Position numbers and translations under genes: made by a program
DNA from: Paenarthrobacter ilicis
GTDB lineage: Bacteria > Actinomycetota > Actinomycetes > Actinomycetales > Micrococcaceae
NCBI RefSeq assembly: GCF_016907545.1
Contig: NZ_JAFBCD010000001.1
Span: 2,914,001-2,978,000 of the forward strand
DNA: 64,000 bases
Reading direction: 5' to 3'
Shown: positions 34,114 through 42,430 of the stretch, piece after piece
Position numbering within the stretch: position 1 is the stretch's first letter
How the letters are laid out: each line of letters starts with the position of its first letter
Notes under the pieces: model-generated
The model's database searches: none
What the model was told of the DNA's origin: nothing
The model's input: only the letters and a program-made list of their open reading frames with translations

Positions 34114-35085
34114 ATGACTGTTGCAGATGCCCCGCCCTTGGTTGCGGCCGCGGCAGACGCATCCATCCGGTGGTATCCGGGGGCACCTTTCCGGCTGGAC
34201 CAGACCATGTTTCCGCTGATGCGTGGGAGCTCCGACCCTGCGTTTGCTGCCCACCCCACCGGCTACTGGATGGCTTTCACGACGGCTGCCGGCCCCGCCA
34301 CACTGCGGCTGGCGGGTGCCGGCCACGGTGCCGATTCATTTGTGGACGCCCAAGCCTGGGGACCGGGAGCGGAAGAAGCCGCAGCAGGGGTACCCCGCTT
34401 GTTGGGCGCTGAGGACGATTGGTCCGCCTTTGACGAGCCCGCCTTCCACGCCACGCTCCCCCGGATGGTGACAGAAGCACGACGCCGGAACCTGGCTGTG
34501 CGCTTGCCGTCCACCGGACGGATGGTGGACGCCCTGGTGCCCGCCATTTTGGAGCAAAAGGTCACCTCGCTGGAGGCCCGCCGTGGCTACCGGTATTTGA
34601 TGTACCGCTACGGAACACCGGCGCCCGGCAAAGCACCCACCGGGCTGCTGGTAGCACCCGCTGCCCGGCAGTGGTTGTCCGTCCCGTCCTGGGAATGGCA
34701 CAAGGCCGGGGTGGGACCACAGCGTTCGGCAACGGTGATGCGGGCGCTGCAGTCCGCCGTCGCCCTTGAACGCCTGGCACCCCTGGACTCCGTGGAGGCC
34801 GGCAGGAAACTGCAGACCATCTCCGGCATCGGCATCTGGACCGCGGCGGAAGTGGTTCAGCGGACGCATGGATGCCCCGATTCAATCTCCGTGGGCGACT
34901 ACCACCTGGCCGCTTACGTGGGGTACGCCCTCACAGGCAGGAAAACGGACGACGCCGGCATGATTGAACTCCTGAAACCCTGGGAAGGCCACCGGCAACG
35001 GCTGGTCCGCATGCTCTACCTCAGTGGCTTCCGCAAACCCACCTTCGGCCCCAGGATGACCGTGCAGGACCACCGAGGCCACTGA
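34114..35085 (+). CDS. AlkA-like DNA-3-methyladenine glycosylase (HhH-GPD)
   Basis: A 323-residue base-excision glycosylase-like protein. The helix-hairpin-helix is LQTISGIGIWTAAEVVQ, and the catalytic Asp is D262 in SVGDYHLAAY, as in AlkA/OGG family proteins. A 3-methyladenine-like substrate is inferred; the N-terminal half is the beta-rich AlkA_N region. No good ribosome site precedes the ATG, so the mRNA may be leaderless. It is followed directly by a 65-bp palindrome. Confidence 0.83.
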   Translation: MTVADAPPLVAAAADASIRWYPGAPFRLDQTMFPLMRGSSDPAFAAHPTGYWMAFTTAAGPATLRLAGAGHGADSFVDAQAWGPGAEEAAAGVPRLLGAEDDWSAFDEPAFHATLPRMVTEARRRNLAVRLPSTGRMVDALVPAILEQKVTSLEARRGYRYLMYRYGTPAPGKAPTGLLVAPAARQWLSVPSWEWHKAGVGPQRSATVMRALQSAVALERLAPLDSVEAGRKLQTISGIGIWTAAEVVQRTHGCPDSISVGDYHLAAYVGYALTGRKTDDAGMIELLKPWEGHRQRLVRMLYLSGFRKPTFGPRMTVQDHRGH

Positions 35086-35087
35086 AA

Positions 35088-35152
35088 GCAACGCGGGGTC
35101 ACTTAAGGCCCATGTTGGCGCCATTTATGGGCCGTAAGTGACCCCGCGTTGC
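35088..35152. repeat. 65-bp palindromic element, left copy
   Basis: Near-perfect palindrome starting GCAACGCGGGGTCACTTA and ending with its complement. It begins 2 bases after the AlkA stop and ends at the base immediately before the stop codon of the convergent DUF559 gene. The copy at 36138-36202 is its reverse complement, except for the central 13 bases. Confidence 0.92.
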
Positions 35153-36073
35153 CTAAGGCGCACGCAACTTGGCCCTCTTGATTCTTGAGATGACCCCGGT
35201 GAAGCCCTCCGCAAGATCGTCTGCATTTACTTTGAAGTACGACCACCCCGCGCTCAAGAACGCTTCGTCACGCCGAATGTCCCGGGAATGCTGCATCCGC
35301 GTCAGGTGATGTGCCCCGTCATACTGGATGGCGATGCGGAACAGGCGATAGCCAAGGTCGGCGGCAGGGGACCAGTCATCGTTTGGATCAAGGCGCAGTT
35401 GGAGTTCGGGCTCGGGTAATCCTGCGTCCCGCATGGCCAGCCTCAAGAAGGTCTCGGGATACGAGTCAGCACCTACCTGCATTTCTTCAAGTGCCAGCCT
35501 TGCCTTCTCGACCCCCTGAAGATTGGGGTGTTGGCGTATCAGCAATCGCAGTCCGGAAACGTGGGCGTAGGGTTCCGTACGGAACTCCAATAACGGGCGT
35601 GGCTGCCTGATCAACTGGTCGCCCATCGCAATCACATACTTGAGGGGAAGAACGTTGGCCAGGTCCAGCCACGTCCGGGGACGCACGGATACGGGAATGC
35701 CCTCCAAATCCATGACTTCCCCCGGATGAACACGGACGCGGTGTCCGGTTACTCCGGAACGGCGCACCCGGGGAAGGGTGTGCGGTTTGCTGAGGTGTAT
35801 CGAATTCCCGCCACCCATCCACGGAGGAAGCCCCAAACCCGTAAGGATTGCCGCTGTTTCGTGGGAAATCCACGCTCCCGGTGTTGCCTCCGTGAGCACC
35901 CGTGCGCGTTCAACCACATCGAGGGACCTTCCGGTTGGCACGTGAATCAACCGACCGCCGTCGGACAGGTCTTTCGCCCTCAGTCTCTTGGCCGGAATGC
36001 CAAGCTCGCGCGATTCATAGGTGGTGAAGGCCCGGTGCCGGAGTTCCTCGGGCAGCGGATTGATACGGACCAT
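35153..36073 (-). CDS. DUF559-domain protein (endonuclease-fold, AbiEi-like N-terminus)
   Basis: A 306-residue protein of unknown function. The C-terminal ~110 residues match the DUF559/Vsr-like fold of the PD-(D/E)XK group: PAADLGYRLFRIAIQYDG with HH, then a basic RDIRRDE helix and AGWSYFKV. The N-terminal part resembles the wing-type domain of type IV antitoxin (AbiEi) proteins: ELRHRAFTTYES ... AKRLRAKDL. I start at ATG 36073 (MVRINPLPEEL); a GTG at 36118 is possible. The gene is alone between two inverted 65-bp palindromes. Such proteins are common and lineage-variable in actinobacteria. Confidence 0.7.
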   Translation of the reverse strand: MVRINPLPEELRHRAFTTYESRELGIPAKRLRAKDLSDGGRLIHVPTGRSLDVVERARVLTEATPGAWISHETAAILTGLGLPPWMGGGNSIHLSKPHTLPRVRRSGVTGHRVRVHPGEVMDLEGIPVSVRPRTWLDLANVLPLKYVIAMGDQLIRQPRPLLEFRTEPYAHVSGLRLLIRQHPNLQGVEKARLALEEMQVGADSYPETFLRLAMRDAGLPEPELQLRLDPNDDWSPAADLGYRLFRIAIQYDGAHHLTRMQHSRDIRRDEAFLSAGWSYFKVNADDLAEGFTGVISRIKRAKLRAP

Positions 36074-36137
36074 GCTTACAGTCTGTCGGCCAGGCGCGGC
36101 CCCCAAGGCGTTATCCACAGGTTGAGTTCCCAGAGAG

Positions 36138-36202
36138 GCAACGCGGGGTCACTTACGGCCCATAAACGCCCCTGACATGGGCCTTAAGTGACCCCGCGTT
36201 GC
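36138..36202. repeat. 65-bp palindromic element, right copy
   Basis: Inverted copy of 35088-35152; the two differ only in the 13 central bases. It overlaps the 3' end of the acyl-CoA synthetase gene: the stop codon (36184-36186) and last few residues (QRGVT) are encoded inside it. Confidence 0.92.
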
Positions 36203-37881
36203 CCTTGGAGGTGGAGCCGGGATACTGCTTCCTGGCGCATGTCCACTTTCCGAACCTTCCCGGAGACCGTCATGGGGAAGCTCTCCCGCACATCCACGTA
36301 GCGCGGGATCTTGTAGTGTGCCAGCTTTCCCCTGCAATATTCGGCGAGGTCGGCTGCGGTCAAGGGGCCGGCGCCTGGTTTGAGGATGATGCAGGCCATG
36401 AGTTCTTCCCCGTATTTCCCGTCCGGGACGCCAACGACCTGTACGTCCAGGATGGACGGGTGCAGGTACAGGAATTCCTCGATCTCCCGGGGATAGATGT
36501 TCTCGCCTCCGCGGATCACCATGTCCTTGATCCGGCCCTCGATCACCACGTACCCGTCAACGTCCATGCGGGCCAGATCCCCGGTGTGCATCCACCCCTC
36601 GGCATCAACTGCCTCGGCGGTCTTGTCCGGCTGACCCCAGTATCCCTGCATCACCGCGTATCCCCGGGTACACAATTCACCGATCACCCCGCGTTCCACC
36701 TCCTGGCCGGTTCCGGGATCAACCACCCTGCTCTCCAAGTGCGGCATGGTCCGGCCCACCGTGCTGGTGCGCTGTTCCAACGTGTCCCCCGGGCGCGTCA
36801 TGGTGGACACGGGCGAAGTTTCCGTCATGCCGTAGCAGATGGCCACGTCCACCATGTGCATTTCCTCGATCACCCGCCGCATGACCTCCATGGGACACAG
36901 GGATCCCGCCATCACGCCGGTCCTCAGCGTGGAGAGGTCGTAGGAAGCAAAATCGGGCAAAGCGAGTTCCGCGATGAACATGGTGGGAACTCCGTAAAGC
37001 GAGGTCCCGCCGAAATCCTGCACTGCTTCCAACGCTGCCGCCGGGCTGAATCCGCGGCTGGGGATGATGGTGGCCGCCCCGAAACTCAGGGCATTAAGGT
37101 TCCCGATCACCATTCCGAAGCAGTGATAGAACGGCACGGGAATCACCACACGGTCCTTTTCCGTGTAGTTCAGCAAGCGGCCAATTGAGTGTCCGTTGTT
37201 GAGGATGTTGTGGTGCGTCAACGTGGCTCCCTTGGGGAACCCCGTGGTGCCGGAGGTGTACTGGAGGTTGATCGGATCATGGGGATCCAAGCCGGCCATG
37301 CGTTCACGCAGCTCTGCCGGTCCCACGGCATCTGCGCGCCGGAGGAGCTCGGCGTAGGTCAGTTCATGCCCGGCCACAGGATCTCCCGCGGTGAGGCCAA
37401 GCGCCGGTTCGCCGGGCAGGAACACCAACTCCCGGAGGTCCGGGCAGGAATCCATGGCATCCCTGGCCATGCCCACGTAGTCACTGTTTTTGTCCGACGG
37501 AGCCGCCACCAGCAGGCGCATTCCGTTTTGCTTCACCACGAAGTCGAGCTCGTGGCTCCGGTAGGCCGGGTTGACGTTGACCAGCACCGCTCCGATCTTG
37601 GCCGTGGCGTATTGGAGGATGGTCCACTCGGCGCAGTTGGGACTCCAGATGCCAACGCGCTCTCCTTTGGCCACACCGAGGGCCAGCAGCGCGCGGGCCA
37701 GGCGGTCGACGTCGTCGTTCAGCTTCGCGTAACTCCAGCGGCGGGCATCCCCGCCCGGAACCGCGGCCGCTTCGATCAGCGCATCCCGCAGCGGAAACTG
37801 CGCGGCAATGCGTTCGAAATGGGTGCCGATGGTCTCTTCGAGCAGCGGGACATCAGTGTCTCCGGCAGTGTAGGACAACAT
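36184..37881 (-). CDS. AMP-binding acyl-CoA synthetase (fatty-acyl-CoA ligase type)
   Basis: A 565-residue member of the ANL superfamily. It activates a carboxylic acid as acyl-AMP and transfers it to CoA. The AMP signature is YTSGTTGFPKGATLTHHN, the A8 motif is IKDMVIRGGENIYPREIEE, and the C-terminal lysine region VSGKVRKVDMRQE is present. Length and motifs resemble medium/long-chain fatty acyl-CoA synthetases. The C-terminal five residues and stop come from a palindromic repeat, so the natural C-terminus may have been altered, probably without effect on activity. Confidence 0.9.
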   Translation of the reverse strand: MLSYTAGDTDVPLLEETIGTHFERIAAQFPLRDALIEAAAVPGGDARRWSYAKLNDDVDRLARALLALGVAKGERVGIWSPNCAEWTILQYATAKIGAVLVNVNPAYRSHELDFVVKQNGMRLLVAAPSDKNSDYVGMARDAMDSCPDLRELVFLPGEPALGLTAGDPVAGHELTYAELLRRADAVGPAELRERMAGLDPHDPINLQYTSGTTGFPKGATLTHHNILNNGHSIGRLLNYTEKDRVVIPVPFYHCFGMVIGNLNALSFGAATIIPSRGFSPAAALEAVQDFGGTSLYGVPTMFIAELALPDFASYDLSTLRTGVMAGSLCPMEVMRRVIEEMHMVDVAICYGMTETSPVSTMTRPGDTLEQRTSTVGRTMPHLESRVVDPGTGQEVERGVIGELCTRGYAVMQGYWGQPDKTAEAVDAEGWMHTGDLARMDVDGYVVIEGRIKDMVIRGGENIYPREIEEFLYLHPSILDVQVVGVPDGKYGEELMACIILKPGAGPLTAADLAEYCRGKLAHYKIPRYVDVRESFPMTVSGKVRKVDMRQEAVSRLHLQGQRGVT

Positions 37882-37963
37882 GACGGAACGCTACCAAGAC
37901 GGGGCGCGCAACAGAACCGTAACCGCCTCCGGCGCCACCGTGTCCTGCAGATAAGGTGGGACC

Positions 37964-38242
37964 ATGAGTGAACCCATTGATCTTCAGGCCACGTTCATCC
38001 CCAACGACGGCGAGTTCTTCCGCGTCAAGCTCGCCTTGGACATTGCGATAGATGAGGTAGTCAACGAGCCCGGCTGCATCCGTTACGAATTGACGGAGGC
38101 CACCGAGGAAAAGTTGGTCCTGACCGAGCGTTGGGAATCCGAGGAACTCCTCGCCAAGCACTCCAAGGGCACCGCCGTCCAGGACCTCAACGAGTCCCTC
38201 AGCGCGCTGCTCGCAGAGCCGGTGAAGCTGGAGCGTCTCTAG
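37964..38242 (+). CDS. Antibiotic biosynthesis monooxygenase (ABM) domain protein
   Basis: A 92-residue single-domain ABM protein. The family includes YgiN-type quinol monooxygenases and small heme- or cofactor-free oxygenases. Motifs CIRYELTEATEEKLVLTERWES and LAKH are typical of the dimeric ferredoxin-like fold. The gene is divergent from the acyl-CoA synthetase and followed by a repetitive intergenic stretch. Function beyond the domain is unknown. Confidence 0.85.
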   Translation: MSEPIDLQATFIPNDGEFFRVKLALDIAIDEVVNEPGCIRYELTEATEEKLVLTERWESEELLAKHSKGTAVQDLNESLSALLAEPVKLERL

Positions 38243-38272
38243 TCCCTATGCGCTGAATTCGCGTTAACGCAT

Positions 38273-38330
38273 CGAGGTCGCCGGAATTTTCCGGCGACCT
38301 CGCTGCGTTTCCGGCGACCCCGCTGTTTTT
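38273..38330. repeat. Hairpin plus tandem 20-bp units in a convergent gap
   Basis: Perfect 14-base stem (38273-38286 / 38289-38302, CGAGGTCGCCGGAA), followed by 20-base units: 38291-38310 and 38311-38330 agree at 17 of 20 bases, and a partial third follows. It lies between the ABM gene and the convergent thioredoxin gene, and may terminate both. Confidence 0.8.
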
Positions 38331-38347
38331 CGGCGAAGTGGCCGGGA

Positions 38348-38725
38348 TTAGTTTTCCTGGGCCTCGGCGCGGGATTTGGCCACGTGCGCGTGGACTTCCT
38401 CCATGTCCAGGCCCTTGACTGCTTCGATGACCTGCTCCAGCTGCTGGCCGTTCAGGGCTCCCGGCTGCGAAAAGACCAGGACCTTTTCGCGGAATGCCAT
38501 CAGGGTGGGGATGGAACTGATTCCTGCTTCGGCGGCCAATTGCTGCTCAGCCTCGGTGTCAACCTTGGCGAACACGACGTCGGTGTGTTTGTCCGACGCG
38601 GCTCCGTATGTGGGGGCGAACTGGCGGCACGGACCGCACCACGCTGCCCAGAAATCCACCAGGACAATGTCGTTGTCCTCGATGGTCGATGCGAACTGTT
38701 CTCCAGTGATGTCGACTGTAGCCAT
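38348..38725 (-). CDS. Thioredoxin
   Basis: A 125-residue cytoplasmic thioredoxin with the redox pair C30 and C33 in WAAWCGPCRQF and the cis-Pro region ISSIPTLMAF. It reduces protein disulfides, using electrons from thioredoxin reductase (not in this window). The tail of about 15 residues (MEEVHAHVAKSRAEAQEN) is charged. It may be a second thioredoxin, as trxA is usually next to trxB; no operon partner is seen. Confidence 0.92.
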   Translation of the reverse strand: MATVDITGEQFASTIEDNDIVLVDFWAAWCGPCRQFAPTYGAASDKHTDVVFAKVDTEAEQQLAAEAGISSIPTLMAFREKVLVFSQPGALNGQQLEQVIEAVKGLDMEEVHAHVAKSRAEAQEN

Positions 38726-38806
38726 GGTTCAACGGTACGCGAGTCAGCACGCCAAGTCCCGCGGAAAGGGGCACTGTTCGCTTCCCGCGTCACCGGGAAT
38801 AAACGG

Positions 38807-40642
38807 CTAGCGGCCCAGGACGAACCTGATGGCAGACCCGTACAGCGGCCCCACCTTGTTGTGCCCGTTCTGGTTCATGTGGGCATTATCCAGGTAATCC
38901 CCGGTGGCCCCTGCAATGCTCGCCGTGCCGGCCATGGAGATCCGCGGCCAGCCCCTGAGGGCAGCTTCCCGGGTCACCAATCCGTCCACCCAACGCCGCT
39001 GCGCGTGCAGGGAATCGTACCTGGAGAGAACCCCGTTGACCAGGATGGTGCTGTGCGGGTATTTGCGGCGGAGCTCGTCCCACAGCTTGTTTGCCTGGGA
39101 GAGGATCGCGGCATCCGTGGCCATGATCCTGGCATCGTTGCCACCTAGGTTCACCACCACCAGCCCCGGGTTGCCTTGCGGGAGCAGGAGCCGGTCCTGC
39201 AGCACGGCGTCGGTGGCCGAGTTGCCCCCGACGGCGGGACTTCCGGAAACGTAGCCGATCCCGCCGATGCTTCTGACTACTTGCTTGGGATATCCGGCGG
39301 CGCGGGCGCCTTGCTCCACCCAGGAGTCCATGTCCAGCTGCGAGTCGCCCAGGATCACCGCGGTGGACGCATCCACGGCTTCGGCTGAATACAGCTCACC
39401 CGTGGTGTCATTCCAAATGGTTTCCAGCTTTTGGAAAGCCACGTGTGATCCGCGTGCGTCAGCCCAGCTGTCACGGACCGGCCAGCCGAACTCTCCCGGG
39501 TTGATAGACCACACCTTGTACGTGGGGTGCCCCACGATCCTGGCTCCGGTGGCCGGGCCCCACACCAACCAACCATTGCTGAATTGCTGGACCAGGCCGC
39601 CGGCGCGGGGAAGCTTGTCCGTCAGGGGCAGTCCCAGCTGTCCGGCGGCTCCGCCCAAGGAAACATACCGGTTGTGGACATCGCCGTGGGTGGTGGAATG
39701 GGCTCCCGTGGCGGCAGACCAATACACCGTTCCGCCTTGGAACAGCTGGTAGACGAAGGTGTTCTGGCGAACTTCCTCACCCACGGGGTACCCCAAGGCG
39801 CCGTTTTGGGCGCCGGTGGAGGACCAGTAGGCCCGGATGGCTCCGCCAATGGCCCGGGCACCCGTAGCCGGGGACCACGTGATGATTCCACGCTGGAACT
39901 GCTGGGATGCTCCCCCGCTGGCCAGGCCCGTTGCCTCATCGGTCAGGGGGTAGCCCAGCTCGCCTCTCTCCAGGCCGGATTGGCGCCACCGCTGGCGGAT
40001 TGCCCCGGACGAGGGATGTGCACCCGTCACGGGTGACCACACCACAAAGCCGCGTTCGAACGCCTGGTACACGCCGCCGTCGGGCAGTCCGCCTTTTTCA
40101 CCCGTGGTGGGGTAACCCAGGTAGCCGCCCTCGAACCCGGTACGCCCCCAGGCGCTGTGGATGGAACCGCCCGTCCGCTGGGCTTTGGTTGCCGGTGAGT
40201 AGGAAATGGCGCCGCGTTCGAAGAGTTGTTTTGAACCGCCGTCGCGCAAGCCGGTCTCAGTGTGGGACGTAGGGTAGCCGTGCTGACCTGCCGGGCCTTC
40301 CGCATCCCACCAAGCGGTGCGGACGGGGCCGTTGGCGACAACCTTGGCTCCGGTGCGGGCAGACCACGCAATATCCCCACCAGCAAAGCGCTGGATGCAC
40401 CCACGGGCGCTGCCGGTGCCGGTACATTCCTCGCCGCTGGTGGGCCGGACAAGCACGCTGCGGGCCCACGCACTGGTGGAATACAGCTGGCCGATTGCTC
40501 CGGTAACCGGCGGCGCCGCATTTTCCGTCCGGATGGCCGGAGAAGCCTCAGCCCTGGAAACCTGCCCTGCATACGCGGGAACCAGCAGCAGCACGGCAAC
40601 CATTCCCACCATCCAACGCCTCAACGGCCCTGCACTACCCAC
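38807..40642 (-). CDS. Secreted LGFP-repeat protein with SGNH hydrolase domain
   Basis: A 611-residue exported protein. After a Sec signal peptide (RRWMVGMVAVLLLVPAYAG), residues about 45-400 hold roughly seven LGFP-type repeats (pattern LGYP ... FxxGxIxWSPxTGA), a cell-envelope-binding repeat. The C-terminal 200 residues are an SGNH/GDSL hydrolase: catalytic Ser in VILGDSQLDMD, block III NLGGNDARIM and DNAHMNQNGH with the Asp/His pair. It probably cuts an ester in the cell envelope. I start at GTG 40642, preceded by GAGGGG with a 7-base spacer; TTG 40657 is the alternative. Confidence 0.85.
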   Translation of the reverse strand: MGSAGPLRRWMVGMVAVLLLVPAYAGQVSRAEASPAIRTENAAPPVTGAIGQLYSTSAWARSVLVRPTSGEECTGTGSARGCIQRFAGGDIAWSARTGAKVVANGPVRTAWWDAEGPAGQHGYPTSHTETGLRDGGSKQLFERGAISYSPATKAQRTGGSIHSAWGRTGFEGGYLGYPTTGEKGGLPDGGVYQAFERGFVVWSPVTGAHPSSGAIRQRWRQSGLERGELGYPLTDEATGLASGGASQQFQRGIITWSPATGARAIGGAIRAYWSSTGAQNGALGYPVGEEVRQNTFVYQLFQGGTVYWSAATGAHSTTHGDVHNRYVSLGGAAGQLGLPLTDKLPRAGGLVQQFSNGWLVWGPATGARIVGHPTYKVWSINPGEFGWPVRDSWADARGSHVAFQKLETIWNDTTGELYSAEAVDASTAVILGDSQLDMDSWVEQGARAAGYPKQVVRSIGGIGYVSGSPAVGGNSATDAVLQDRLLLPQGNPGLVVVNLGGNDARIMATDAAILSQANKLWDELRRKYPHSTILVNGVLSRYDSLHAQRRWVDGLVTREAALRGWPRISMAGTASIAGATGDYLDNAHMNQNGHNKVGPLYGSAIRFVLGR

Positions 40643-40808
40643 TTCTTGACCCCTCAACTACGGGTTGTCCCAGCTGCTCCCCCAAGGACAACAGTGAGGC
40701 CAGTTCCTACGACGCCGGCATCCTGTTTCACGGCGTCTCCGCCTATGGTGTCACATCCGTCCGACAAAGCTCTTGAAAGCCTTTGAACAAGTGTTTAGTG
40801 TATGGAAC

Positions 40809-41480
40809 ATGCGTTCAATCGCAGAAGATTTGACCACCCGCGCACGGATCCGCGACGCCGCAATCGGCCTCTTTGGCCGGGAGGGGTTTGCCCGTGCCAC
40901 CATCCGCGCCGTGGCCGCTTCCGCGGGAGTCAGTCCAGGGCTGGTCATTCATCATTTCGGCAGCAAATCCGGCCTCAGGACAGCCTGCGACCAGCACGTG
41001 CTGGCCCGGACCGCGGAGCAGGGAATGGAAAAAACGGACCCCCGTTCCGCTGGCCAGCTGATCCAGGACTACCTCGCCAATCCAGATCACTACGCTGACG
41101 AGATCGCCTATATCCGGCGGGCCTTGGGGGACGAATCCGACGCCGGAGATGCCTTCTTCGACGGCGTGGTTTCCCAAACCGAAAAGATCATCACCGCCGG
41201 CATCGCCACCGGCACCATCCGGAAGTTCAGCGACGTCCGGTCCACCGCCGTCGTTGTCGCCTCCAACAGCCTCTCCATGCTCATGCTGGGCCGGCATATT
41301 TCCCGGGCACTGGACGTCGAAGCGCCAGAGCCCCACGGGATAGGTCCCGATCTTTTGCGGGAGCTCACCCTGCCCGCGCTGGAACTGTACACGCGCGGTT
41401 ACTACACGGACTCGCGGTTCCTTGATGCCGCCCGCGAGGCCCTCAACACCGCTGAACAAGGAAGGGAGCATGCCCCGTGA
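40809..41480 (+). CDS. TetR-family regulator of the ABC exporter
   Basis: A 223-residue TetR regulator with HTH at about residues 8-55 (AAIGLFGREGFARATIRAV ... HHFGSKSGLR). I start at ATG 40809 because sequence before it is not typical of the family and the chosen start leaves room for a promoter; a short or absent leader is likely. It overlaps the ABC ATPase gene as GTGA, so the three genes are one operon and it probably controls the exporter. A C-terminal domain common in drug-exporter TetR proteins is present. Upstream start 40773 is possible. Confidence 0.85.
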   Translation: MRSIAEDLTTRARIRDAAIGLFGREGFARATIRAVAASAGVSPGLVIHHFGSKSGLRTACDQHVLARTAEQGMEKTDPRSAGQLIQDYLANPDHYADEIAYIRRALGDESDAGDAFFDGVVSQTEKIITAGIATGTIRKFSDVRSTAVVVASNSLSMLMLGRHISRALDVEAPEPHGIGPDLLRELTLPALELYTRGYYTDSRFLDAAREALNTAEQGREHAP

Positions 41481-42430
41481 CCCAGGCAATCGTCGTCGAG
41501 GGTTTACGTAAGAAGTTCGGGCACCGGGAAGTCCTGCACGGAGTCGATTTCGCGGTGGAGCGCGGATCTGTCTTCGGCGTCATTGGCCCCAATGGCGCCG
41601 GCAAGACCACCACCATGCGCTGCCTGCTGGACATCATCCGGCCCAGCGCCGGTTCCATCTCAGTGCTCGGCCAGGACCCACGGGAGGCGGGTACCGGGCT
41701 GCGCCGCAGGATCGGCTACCTGCCGGGAGAACTGCAGCTGGAAAACAGGACCACGGGCCGGCGGGTGCTGGAGCATTTTGCCCGGATCAGCGGGCCTGTA
41801 GCGGCGGGGTACGTGGACGAGTTGGCCGAGCGGCTGCACCTGGACCTGGACCGCCAAACCCGCAAGCTCTCCAAGGGCAACAAGCAAAAGTTGGGACTCC
41901 TGCAGGCGTTCATGCACCGGCCCGAGTTGCTGGTGCTCGATGAGCCCACCAGCGGCCTGGACCCTTTGGTCCAGCAAGAGTTCCACGCCATGGTCCGTGA
42001 AGCCGTGGACGGTGGAGCCACGGTCTTCCTGAGCTCGCACGTCCTCAGTGAGGTCCAGCAGGCCGCGGACACGGTAGCGATCCTTCGGGACGGTGCCATT
42101 GTCACTGTCGCTACCGTGGAAGGCCTGCGGGCGGCGGCCGTCCGCCAGTTGCGGTTCATCAGTACCGGAACGGCAGCCCACGACGTCGGTGCGCTGCTGG
42201 ACCGGGTGCCGGGCGTCACCAACTCCGCGGTGCGGGTTCTGGCCGACAACCAACTGACCGCCCCTTCCGTGGAAGCCACAGCCACGGTGGCTGGCCACGT
42301 TCAACCGCTGGTGCAGGCGCTGGCACGCCTGGAACTGACGGACCTTGTCCTTGAAGAACCGGACCTGGAAGAGGCGGTCCTGACGCTGTACAAGGGCAGC
42401 GGTTCCCGGAAAGAAGCACACCATGTCTAG
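41477..42430 (+). CDS. ABC exporter ATPase (drug-efflux type)
   Basis: A 317-residue ABC ATPase of the DrrA/CcmA-like group. Walker A GPNGAGKTTTMR, the signature LSKGNKQKLGLLQAF, Walker B LLVLDEPTSGLD and the switch His in SSHVLSE are all intact. The C-terminal 80 residues are the extra domain typical of DrrA-like ATPases. The start is GTG, overlapping the TetR stop. It overlaps the permease gene by 8 bases. Confidence 0.92.
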   Translation: MTQAIVVEGLRKKFGHREVLHGVDFAVERGSVFGVIGPNGAGKTTTMRCLLDIIRPSAGSISVLGQDPREAGTGLRRRIGYLPGELQLENRTTGRRVLEHFARISGPVAAGYVDELAERLHLDLDRQTRKLSKGNKQKLGLLQAFMHRPELLVLDEPTSGLDPLVQQEFHAMVREAVDGGATVFLSSHVLSEVQQAADTVAILRDGAIVTVATVEGLRAAAVRQLRFISTGTAAHDVGALLDRVPGVTNSAVRVLADNQLTAPSVEATATVAGHVQPLVQALARLELTDLVLEEPDLEEAVLTLYKGSGSRKEAHHV

